9,352 nt of DNA from CAMLOF01 sp966692625 (lineage in GTDB: Bacteria; Pseudomonadota; Gammaproteobacteria; Burkholderiales; Burkholderiaceae_C), in contig CBKZAG010000132.1 of NCBI GenBank assembly GCA_966692625.1, positions 1 to 9,352 of the forward strand. Direction: 5' to 3'. Under the pieces are notes generated by a model. It saw only the letters and a program-made list of their open reading frames with translations. It was not told the DNA's origin and ran no database searches. Within the stretch, counting starts at the first letter, position 1. Every line of letters starts with the position of its first letter. Both the position numbers and the translations under genes were made by a program. This document shows, piece by piece, positions 3,665-9,352 of this stretch.

Positions 3665-6091
3665 ATGCAATTCCCCGAGTCCTGGCTGCGTGAATTCTGC
3701 AACCCGCCCCTGACCAGCCAGCAGCTGGCCGACACCCTGACCATGGCCGGTCTGGAGGTGGAGGAGTGCGTGCCCGTGGCGCCGCCTTTTACCAAGATCG
3801 TCGTGGGCGTCATTGTTGAAGCAGAGCAACACCCCAACGCCGACCGCCTGCGCGTGTGCAAGGTGGACGCGGGCACTGGCGAGCTGCTGCAGATCGTCTG
3901 CGGCGCGCCCAACGCCCGTGTGGGCATCAAGGTGCCCTGTGCCCTGGTGGGGGCCGAGTTGCCCCCGGGCGAAGATGGCAAACCCTTCCTGATCAAGGTG
4001 GGCAAGCTGCGCGGTGTGGAAAGCTACGGCATGCTGTGCTCTGCCCGCGAACTGGGCCTGTCCGAGGAGCACGGCGGCCTGCTGGAGCTGGCTGGCGACG
4101 CCCCTGTGGGGCAGGACATCCGCGAGCACCTCAAGCTCGACGACCGCCTGTTCACCCTCAAGCTCACGCCCAACCTGGCGCACTGCCTGAGTGTGTATGG
4201 CATTGCACGTGAAGTGGCTGCACTCACCGGTGCGCCCCTCAATGCGCCCGTTTATCCCAAGCTGGAGGCAGCACATGCCGACAAGCTGCCCGTGACAGTG
4301 CAGTCGCCCGATCTGTGCGGCCGCTTCACCGGGCGCATCGTGCGGGGCATCAATCCGCAGGCACAAACGCCCGCCTGGATGGTGGAGCGCCTGGCCCGTT
4401 GTGGCCAGCGTAGCGTGTCTGCACTGGTGGACATCTCCAACTACGTGATGTTCGAGTTGGGTCGCCCGTCGCACATCTTCGATCTGGACAAGATTCACGG
4501 TGGCCTGCAGGTGCGCTGGGGCAAGGCGGGCGAGCAGCTCAAGCTGCTCAACGGCAACACCGTCACGGTGGATGAGACCGTGGGCGTCATTGCCGACGAC
4601 AAAGAGGTTGAGTCGCTCGCGGGCATCATGGGTGGCGACGCCACGGCCGTGGGTGACGACACGCGCAACGTCTTCGTGGAAGCGGCGTTCTGGTGGCCCA
4701 AGGCCATCGCGGGCCGTTCGCGCCGCTACAACTTCAGCACCGACGCGGGCCACCGCTTCGAGCGCGGGGTCGACCCCCAGCTCACCGTGGAACACGTCGA
4801 GCGCATCACCGACCTCATCCTGCAAATTTGCGGTGGCCAGGCCGGCCCCCTGGACGACCACATCGTCAACATGCCCGAGTCCAAGCCGGTGACACTGCGT
4901 GTGGCGCGGGCGGCCAAGGTCATTGGCATGCCGGTCACGCAGCAGCAGTGCGCCGACGCGCTGCGCCGCCTCAGCCTGCCCGTGAGCGAAGGCGAGGGCA
5001 CGGTCGCCGTTACGCCGCCGTCCTTCCGTTTCGATCTGCAGATCGAGGAAGACCTGATCGAAGAAGTGGCGCGCGTCATCGGCTACGACCACCTGCCGCA
5101 CACCCCGCCGCTCGCGCCTGTGACGGCCAAGATCCGCCCCGAGAGCCGCCGTGCGCCCTTCCAGTTGCGCCGCCAACTGGCGCAGCTGGGGTACCAGGAA
5201 ACCATCAACTACAGCTTCGTGGAAGAGCGCTGGGAGCGCGATTACGCGGGCAATGCCGACCCCATCCGCCTGCTCAACCCCATTGCCAGCCAGATGAACG
5301 TGATGCGTTCTTCGCTGCTGGGCAGCCTGCTGGCCGTGCTCAAGTTCAACACCGACCGCAAGGCGCACCGTGTGCGTGTGTTCGAGCTGGGCCGGGTGTT
5401 CAGCAAAGATGCATCGGTGTCCGACAGCGACACCACTGTGGCCGGTTTTGCGCAACCCATGCGTGTGGCGGGCGTGGCCTATGGCGACGACGCCAGCCTG
5501 CAGTGGGGCACGCCTGCGCGTGTGGTGGACTTCTTTGATGTCAAGGGTGATGTCGAAGCTTTGCTGGCGCCGCGCGTGCCCACCTTCGAACCTGCAACCC
5601 ACCCCGCCATGCACCCGGGCCGCTGCGCCCGCGTGTTGCTGAACGGGCAGCCTGTGGGCTACGTGGGCGAACTGCACCCGCGTTGGCGCCAGCTGGAAGG
5701 CTGGCAGCAAGCCCCCGTGATGTTCGAACTGGACCTGCCTGCCGTTCTGGAGCGTGACGTTCCCGTGGCACAAGCGGTGACTCGCCACCAGCCGGTGGAG
5801 CGTGACATTGCCGTGGTCGTCAAGGAAGGCGTCACCCACGCGGCCTTGATGGGCGCGGTTCATGCAGCAGCCACCAACGGCTGGCTCAAGCAAGCTGCGC
5901 TGTTTGACGTGTACCGGCCCAAGAAGGGTGCGGAGCAGGCAGGCGGCCTGGCTGCCGACGAAAAGAGCCTGGCCGTGCGTCTGACCCTGGAGCGCAGCGA
6001 TGCCACGCTCACGGACGAGGAAATCGACGGCGTCGTGCAGGCCGTTCTGGCCGAGTTGGCACAGCATGTGCAAGCCCGCTTGCGCGCCTGA
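3665..6091 (+). CDS. pheT: Phenylalanyl-tRNA synthetase beta subunit
   Basis: PheT pairs with PheS. It binds tRNA-Phe and hydrolyses mischarged Tyr-tRNA-Phe in its B3/B4 editing domain. The 808 residues (795 in E. coli) show the expected order. An N-terminal segment (MQFPESWLREF) is followed by an EMAP-type tRNA-binding domain (about 44-150, with EAEQHPNADRLRVCKVD, QIVCGAPN and GMLCSARELGLS). Next come B3/B4 (about 210-390, ending near STDAGHRFERGVDPQL), the B5 domain (about 415-485), the inactive catalytic-like core and a C-terminal FDX-ACB anticodon-binding domain (last ~95 residues, from RHQPVERDIAVVV). The conserved segment written TPNRADCL in E. coli reads TPNLAHCL here (168-175). The Shine-Dalgarno is modest (GAGAG). 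Spacing shows co-transcription with pheS upstream and ihfA 26 nt downstream. Confidence 0.98.
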   Translation: MQFPESWLREFCNPPLTSQQLADTLTMAGLEVEECVPVAPPFTKIVVGVIVEAEQHPNADRLRVCKVDAGTGELLQIVCGAPNARVGIKVPCALVGAELPPGEDGKPFLIKVGKLRGVESYGMLCSARELGLSEEHGGLLELAGDAPVGQDIREHLKLDDRLFTLKLTPNLAHCLSVYGIAREVAALTGAPLNAPVYPKLEAAHADKLPVTVQSPDLCGRFTGRIVRGINPQAQTPAWMVERLARCGQRSVSALVDISNYVMFELGRPSHIFDLDKIHGGLQVRWGKAGEQLKLLNGNTVTVDETVGVIADDKEVESLAGIMGGDATAVGDDTRNVFVEAAFWWPKAIAGRSRRYNFSTDAGHRFERGVDPQLTVEHVERITDLILQICGGQAGPLDDHIVNMPESKPVTLRVARAAKVIGMPVTQQQCADALRRLSLPVSEGEGTVAVTPPSFRFDLQIEEDLIEEVARVIGYDHLPHTPPLAPVTAKIRPESRRAPFQLRRQLAQLGYQETINYSFVEERWERDYAGNADPIRLLNPIASQMNVMRSSLLGSLLAVLKFNTDRKAHRVRVFELGRVFSKDASVSDSDTTVAGFAQPMRVAGVAYGDDASLQWGTPARVVDFFDVKGDVEALLAPRVPTFEPATHPAMHPGRCARVLLNGQPVGYVGELHPRWRQLEGWQQAPVMFELDLPAVLERDVPVAQAVTRHQPVERDIAVVVKEGVTHAALMGAVHAAATNGWLKQAALFDVYRPKKGAEQAGGLAADEKSLAVRLTLERSDATLTDEEIDGVVQAVLAELAQHVQARLRA

Positions 6092-6117
6092 GCGCCAACC
6101 ACGGAGGAGGAATATTC

Positions 6118-6447
6118 ATGACCGACAAGCTGACCGATCTCGAATCGAACGCCTTGACCAAGGCACAACTGGCCGAGTTGCTGTTCGAGCAGATTGGTTT
6201 GAACAAGCGTGAGTCCAAGGACATGGTGGATGCGTTCTTTGAACTCATCAGCCAGAGCCTGGTGGACGGGCAGGACGTGAAGATATCGGGCTTTGGGAAC
6301 TTCCAGATCCGTACCAAGGCTGCCCGCCCAGGGCGCAACCCGCGCACTGGCGAGCCTGTAGCCATCGAGGCCCGGCGGGTGGTGACCTTCCATGCCAGCC
6401 CCAAGCTCAAAGACTCGGTGCAAACTGGCGGAAACTCAGCCGCTTGA
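6118..6447 (+). CDS. ihfA: Integration host factor subunit alpha
   Basis: IHF alpha pairs with IHF beta to bind and sharply bend DNA in recombination, replication and transcription. The 109-residue protein contains the family core ALTKAQLAELLFEQIGLNKRESKDMVDAFFELI (12-44), VKISGFGNFQIR (54-65), the beta-arm RPGRNPRTG (70-78) with the DNA-intercalating proline (Pro71), and RRVVTFHASPKLK (86-98). Against E. coli it has about ten extra N-terminal residues (MTDKLTDLES), a plausible lineage feature because GGAGGAGG lies just upstream at seven nt and fixes the ATG at 6118. pheT-ihfA adjacency is common in proteobacteria, where ihfA is read from the phe operon. The subunit assignment (alpha rather than beta or HU) rests on this context and on the arm sequence. 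Confidence 0.97.
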   Translation: MTDKLTDLESNALTKAQLAELLFEQIGLNKRESKDMVDAFFELISQSLVDGQDVKISGFGNFQIRTKAARPGRNPRTGEPVAIEARRVVTFHASPKLKDSVQTGGNSAA

Positions 6448-6457
6448 TTGAACAGGT

Positions 6458-6479
6458 AGGGCCCGCGAGGGCCCTTTTT
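6458..6479 (+). terminator. Rho-independent terminator after ihfA
   Basis: AGGGCCC (6458-6464) pairs perfectly with GGGCCCT (6469-6475) around a GCGA tetraloop of the stable GNRA type. The run TTTTT (6475-6479) completes a strong + strand terminator that closes the thrS-ihfA cluster. On the - strand the hairpin is not followed by a U-tract, so it would not efficiently stop transcripts arriving from the opposite gene. Confidence 0.93.
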
Positions 6480-7372
6480 CATGACCTTGCGGTACGGCGT
6501 GCGCCGCTGCCTGGCGCCACCAGGCCCGTGGCCAAGGCCACGCCGCACAGGATGATGGCCCCGCCCGCCATCATCCAAAGGGTGATGGGTTCGCCCAGCA
6601 GCAGCGCCCCGTAGAACAAGGCGAACACGGGAATCAGAAACGTCACGGTCAGCGTCTTGCTGGGGCCCGCTTTTTCGATCAAGCGGAAAAACAGGATGTA
6701 GGCCACGGCGGTGCACAGCACGCCAACAGCAACGACGGACCACCAAGCCAAGGCGCTGGGGTTCTGCTCGGGCCAGAACCAAATAGCGGGTATGGCCAAG
6801 CCCAAAGTGGCGCCGAACTGGCTGCCCGTGGCCGTGGCCAGCGGGTGCACACCGGTCAGGAACTTCTTGGTGTAGCTGGCGGCTATGCCATAGCACAGCG
6901 TGGCACCCAGGCAGGCCACCACGGCCCAGCCGGTGCCGCCGGGCTTGAAGCTGGCTTTGTTCCAGGAAAGCAGCGCAACCCCCGCAAAACCTATGGCCAG
7001 GCCCACCGCCCGCCAGCGTCCCGGCCGCTCCTTCAGCCACAGCCAGGCCACCAGGGCGCCGAACAGCGGCACCGTGGCATTCAGAATGGCTGAAAGCCCG
7101 GTGGTGATGGACAACAGCGCGTAAGAGTAAAGCGCAAAGGGCAGGCCCGAATTGAGCACGCCCACGAACAGAATGTGCCCTGCGTTGGCACGAAATACGC
7201 CCCACTGGCCGCTGAGCAGCAGCACGGGCAGCAGCGCCACACTGGCCACGGCCACCCGTGCCCCGGCAGTGGCCCAGGCACCAAATTCGGCAGCGCCAAA
7301 GCGCATGAACAGGAAGGATGAGCCCCAAAGGGCGGCGAGCAGCACGAACTCGGCTGCCAGTTGTTTTTTCAT
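6479..7372 (-). CDS. EamA/DMT-superfamily transporter
   Basis: The 297-residue, strongly hydrophobic protein fits a ten-helix inner-membrane permease of the drug/metabolite transporter superfamily, made of two repeated EamA halves (about 5-137 and 150-282). Typical signatures are the first-helix AALWGSSFLFMRFG (13-26), ITTGLSAILNATVPLFGALVAWLWLKERP closing the first half, and VTFLIPVFALFYGALLLGEPIT in the second. A basic tail (SGARRTARS) would be cytoplasmic. Substrate cannot be read from sequence; family members export amino acids, metabolites or drugs. Its ATG lies 12 nt beyond the ogt stop with no clear Shine-Dalgarno, so co-transcription and perhaps translational coupling with ogt are likely. 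Its stop (complement of 6479-6481) shares one base with the convergent terminator of ihfA. Confidence 0.92.
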   Translation of the reverse strand: MKKQLAAEFVLLAALWGSSFLFMRFGAAEFGAWATAGARVAVASVALLPVLLLSGQWGVFRANAGHILFVGVLNSGLPFALYSYALLSITTGLSAILNATVPLFGALVAWLWLKERPGRWRAVGLAIGFAGVALLSWNKASFKPGGTGWAVVACLGATLCYGIAASYTKKFLTGVHPLATATGSQFGATLGLAIPAIWFWPEQNPSALAWWSVVAVGVLCTAVAYILFFRLIEKAGPSKTLTVTFLIPVFALFYGALLLGEPITLWMMAGGAIILCGVALATGLVAPGSGARRTARS

Positions 7373-7384
7373 GGTGTCAGAGTG

Positions 7385-7879
7385 TCAGGAGGTTTCTAGC
7401 CACAGCAGCGCGGCTTTGCGTGCAAGCCCGCCCGTGTAGCCTGTGAGCTGGCCTTGCTGGCCCAGCACGCGGTGACATGGCAGCACAATGCCCAGCGGGT
7501 TGCGCCCCACCGCACCACCCACGGCGCGCACGGCCTTGGGGCGGCCAACGGCCTGGGCCACGTCGCTGTAGCTGCAGGATTCACCGTAGGGAATGTGCTG
7601 CAACTGCCGCCACACCGCCTGCTGGAATTCGGTGCCGCAGGACAAGTCCAGCGGCAGGTCGAAATCGCGGCGCTGCCCGGCAAAGTAGCTTTGCAACTGC
7701 GCCAGGGTTTCGTCCAGGATGGGGTGGCCATGCAACTGCGGCGCACGCGTTGCCCACGGCGGAATGCCCGTCTGATCCACAAACCATATGCCGCGCAAGG
7801 CAGTGTCACTAGCGACCAGCAACAGCGGGCCCACAGGGCTTTGCCATTGGCTGGATACGGTGGATGGGGGTTGGGTCAT
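7385..7879 (-). CDS. ogt: Methylated-DNA--[protein]-cysteine S-methyltransferase
   Basis: This is a suicide repair protein that transfers alkyl groups from O6-alkylguanine (and O4-alkylthymine) to its own cysteine. The 164 residues from the ATG at 7879 show an N-terminal Ogt/Ada-like fold (SPVGPLLLVASD, about 14-25). The DNA-binding helix-turn-helix domain follows (FQQAVWRQLQHIPYGESCSYSDVAQAVGRPKAVRAVGGAVGRNP, with the arginine finger at Arg118). Then comes the acceptor motif PCHRV with Cys135 and a C-terminal TGYTGGLARKAALLWLE. The start is uncertain: an in-frame ATG at 7906 would add nine residues but has AGGAG only one nt away, too close to work well, while the ATG at 7879 has no clear Shine-Dalgarno. 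There is no AraC-type regulatory half, so this is Ogt rather than Ada. It is first in a unit with the EamA gene. Confidence 0.94.
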   Translation of the reverse strand: MTQPPSTVSSQWQSPVGPLLLVASDTALRGIWFVDQTGIPPWATRAPQLHGHPILDETLAQLQSYFAGQRRDFDLPLDLSCGTEFQQAVWRQLQHIPYGESCSYSDVAQAVGRPKAVRAVGGAVGRNPLGIVLPCHRVLGQQGQLTGYTGGLARKAALLWLETS

Positions 7880-7936
7880 GGGGGTGGCGGACAATGCGAA
7901 AATCATACTCCTGCACACACACCTAAATTAGTAAGC
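7880..7936. promoter_or_regulatory. Divergent ogt / phosphohexomutase spacer
   Basis: Only 57 bp separate the two divergent start codons, so promoters for both genes must lie here or inside the opposing coding regions. The part next to the + strand gene is AT-rich for this genome. It contains TAAATT (7924-7929), CATACT (7904-7909) and a short CA run (7914-7922). No convincing -35/-10 pair at 16-18 nt spacing was found on either strand, so no promoter is named. Confidence 0.4.
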
Positions 7937-9328
7937 ATGCAAGTATCTCCCCACATCTTCAAGGCCTACGACATTCGCGGCGTCGTGCCAGACGCGCTGC
8001 ACCCGGACATGGCCCAGGCCTTGGGCCGCGCTTTTGGGGCACGCGCCTTGGCCGAAGGGGAGCCGGTCGTTGCCGTGGGGCGCGACGGGCGGCTCAGCAG
8101 CCCTGAGTTGGTCAGTGCTTTGATCCACGGCTTGCGGCAGGCCGGGGTGGACGTGATCGACGTGGGCATGGTCACCACGCCCATGCTCTACTTTGCGGCG
8201 CATACGCTGTGCCGCAGCGGTATCCAAGTCACCGGTAGCCACAACCCCAAACACCACAACGGTTTCAAGATGGTGATGGCTGGCCGTGCCATTTATGGTG
8301 AAGAGGTCCAAGCCTTGCGGCAGGCGATAGAAGCCGAAAGTCCAGCCGCCGCCCAGACCGAAACACGCGGCGCGTTGCGCGAGGTCAACGTGTTGAACGA
8401 CTACGTCCAGCGCATCGTGGGCGATGTGAAGCTCGCACGCCCTTTGAAGGTGGTGGTGGACTGCGGCAATGGCGTGGCTGGGGCTTCTGCGCCGCAGCTG
8501 TTCCGTGCCCTGGGCTGCGAGGTGATTGAACTGTTCAGCGAGGTGGATGGCAATTTCCCCAACCACCATCCAGACCCTTCCAAGCCCGAAAACCTGCGTG
8601 ACCTTATCGTTGCCCTGCAAACCACAGGGGCCGATCTCGGCCTGGCCTTTGACGGCGATGGTGACCGCCTGGGCATCGTCACGCCCAGCGGCCAGAACAT
8701 CTTCCCAGACCGGCAGATGCTGCTTTTCGCGCAAGATGTGCTCTCGCGCGTGCCGGGGGGCACCATCGTGTTCGACGTCAAGTGCAGCCAGCGTCTGGCC
8801 CCAGCCATCCGTGCCGCGGGTGGCGTGCCGCTCATGTACAAGACCGGGCATTCGCTCATCAAGGCCAAGATGAAGGAAATTGATTCCCCGCTGGGCGGCG
8901 AGATGAGTGGCCACATCTTCTTCAAGGAGCGGTGGTACGGGTTTGACGACGGCACCTACGCCGGTGCGCGCCTGCTGGAGATTCTGAGCCGCGAGGCCGA
9001 TCCCGGTGCGGTGCTGGAGGCCCTGCCCACCAGCCATTCCACCCCCGAACTGAACGTGGCTTGCGCCGACGGCGAGCCACACCGCCTGGTGGCCGAACTG
9101 CAGGCCCTGGCGCACTTTGCGGCACCCGCGGAGGTCAACACCATTGACGGCCTGCGCGTGGACTGGCCTGATGGCTTCGGCCTCATCCGCGCGTCCAACA
9201 CCACGCCCGTGCTGGTGCTGCGCTTCGAAGGGCAAACGCCCCAGGCGCTCCAGCGCATCGAAACCGAAATGCTGGCGCTGCTGCGCCGTGTCAAACCCGA
9301 CGCCCACATCGGGCAGGCCGCACATTGA
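7937..9328 (+). CDS. algC: Phosphomannomutase/phosphoglucomutase (AlgC type)
   Basis: The enzyme interconverts hexose 6- and 1-phosphates (mannose, glucose) through a phosphoserine and a bisphosphate intermediate. It supplies GDP-mannose, UDP-glucose and related precursors for LPS, exopolysaccharide or capsule. The 463 residues equal the length of Pseudomonas AlgC. Four landmarks of the alpha-D-phosphohexomutase family are visible: active-site Ser101 in TGSHNPKHHNGFK, metal-binding Asp239/241/243 in DGDGDR, the sugar-specificity loop GEMSGH (321-326, followed by FFKERWYGFDDG as in AlgC), and the phosphate-binding RASNTTPVLVLRF (418-430). The frame is open far upstream across ogt, but homology begins at MQVSPHIFKAYDIRG, which fixes ATG 7937. 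The ribosome-binding site is weak (TTAGTAAGC). The symbol reflects similarity to AlgC; manB would also be used. No alginate genes are visible. Confidence 0.95.
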   Translation: MQVSPHIFKAYDIRGVVPDALHPDMAQALGRAFGARALAEGEPVVAVGRDGRLSSPELVSALIHGLRQAGVDVIDVGMVTTPMLYFAAHTLCRSGIQVTGSHNPKHHNGFKMVMAGRAIYGEEVQALRQAIEAESPAAAQTETRGALREVNVLNDYVQRIVGDVKLARPLKVVVDCGNGVAGASAPQLFRALGCEVIELFSEVDGNFPNHHPDPSKPENLRDLIVALQTTGADLGLAFDGDGDRLGIVTPSGQNIFPDRQMLLFAQDVLSRVPGGTIVFDVKCSQRLAPAIRAAGGVPLMYKTGHSLIKAKMKEIDSPLGGEMSGHIFFKERWYGFDDGTYAGARLLEILSREADPGAVLEALPTSHSTPELNVACADGEPHRLVAELQALAHFAAPAEVNTIDGLRVDWPDGFGLIRASNTTPVLVLRFEGQTPQALQRIETEMLALLRRVKPDAHIGQAAH

Positions 9329-9336
9329 GGAACCCC

Positions 9337-9352
9337 ATGGCCACGCCCAGCA
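9337..9352 (+). CDS. Start of a further gene, truncated by window end
   Basis: An ATG at 9337 opens Met-Ala-Thr-Pro-Ser and runs off the right edge. GAGGAA (9327-9332) overlaps the preceding TGA stop and gives a plausible ribosome-binding site at four nt. The 8-nt gap to the phosphohexomutase suggests one operon. Five residues do not allow identification. Confidence 0.55.

Noticed and set aside
3569..6073. 834-codon open frame on the - strand opposite pheT
   Set aside because: It is almost exactly antisense to pheT, rich in His, Gln, Ala, Arg and Val, and shows no recognisable domains. Long antisense frames are expected opposite GC-rich genes with biased third positions.
7914..7922. CA dinucleotide run as a phase-variation repeat
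   Set aside because: Only four and a half units, too short to suggest slippage control.
7454..7936. Upstream in-frame extension of the phosphohexomutase across ogt
   Set aside because: The frame is open but antisense to ogt. Phosphohexomutase homology begins at MQVSPHIFKAYDIRG, and 463 residues already equals AlgC length.
7928..9325. 465-codon open frame on the - strand opposite the phosphohexomutase
   Set aside because: It mirrors the + strand gene end to end. The + strand protein has all active-site motifs, so this is a shadow.
1..9352. tRNA genes, insertion sequences, prophage, CRISPR or toxin-antitoxin modules
   Set aside because: No cloverleaf-like segments, transposase-like proteins, terminal inverted repeats or spaced direct repeats were found. 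Nearly all sequence is accounted for by housekeeping genes.

Overview
The window is about 9.35 kb of GC-rich, fully coding bacterial chromosome. Gene order (thrS-infC-rpmI-rplT-pheS-pheT-ihfA), protein lengths and sequence style point to a betaproteobacterium of the Burkholderiales, most likely Comamonadaceae (Acidovorax/Comamonas/Hydrogenophaga-like). That placement is inferred from remembered family resemblance, not from a search. I see no rRNA or tRNA genes, insertion sequences, phage genes, CRISPR arrays or large repeats.

Positions 1-6479 hold a translation-machinery cluster on the + strand. In order it contains the 3' half of thrS (threonyl-tRNA synthetase), infC (IF-3, read from a non-AUG ATC start), rpmI (L35), rplT (L20), pheS and pheT (the two phenylalanyl-tRNA synthetase subunits) and ihfA (IHF alpha). 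A clear intrinsic terminator closes the cluster at 6458-6479. The gaps between these genes carry much of the interest. There are two competing hairpins before infC, a 188-nt hairpin-rich leader before rpmI, and a compact element between rplT and pheS. That last element looks like a complete phenylalanine attenuator: a six-codon leader peptide MDDRFF whose ATG overlaps the rplT stop, three mutually exclusive RNA stems, and a terminator with a U-tract.

Positions 6479-7879 hold a two-gene unit on the - strand: ogt (O6-alkylguanine-DNA alkyltransferase) followed, 12 nt later, by a ten-helix EamA/DMT-family transporter gene. It converges on ihfA. Divergent from ogt on the + strand is a 463-residue phosphomannomutase/phosphoglucomutase of the AlgC type (7937-9328). 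The first 16 bases of another gene follow.

The first block couples synthesis of ribosomal proteins, an initiation factor, two aminoacyl-tRNA synthetases and a nucleoid protein. The right-hand block is ordinary chromosomal housekeeping (DNA alkylation repair, export, sugar-phosphate supply for envelope glycans) with no evident functional link to the first. The best candidate for a little-described system is the pheST attenuator with its minimal leader peptide. The genes themselves are conventional.
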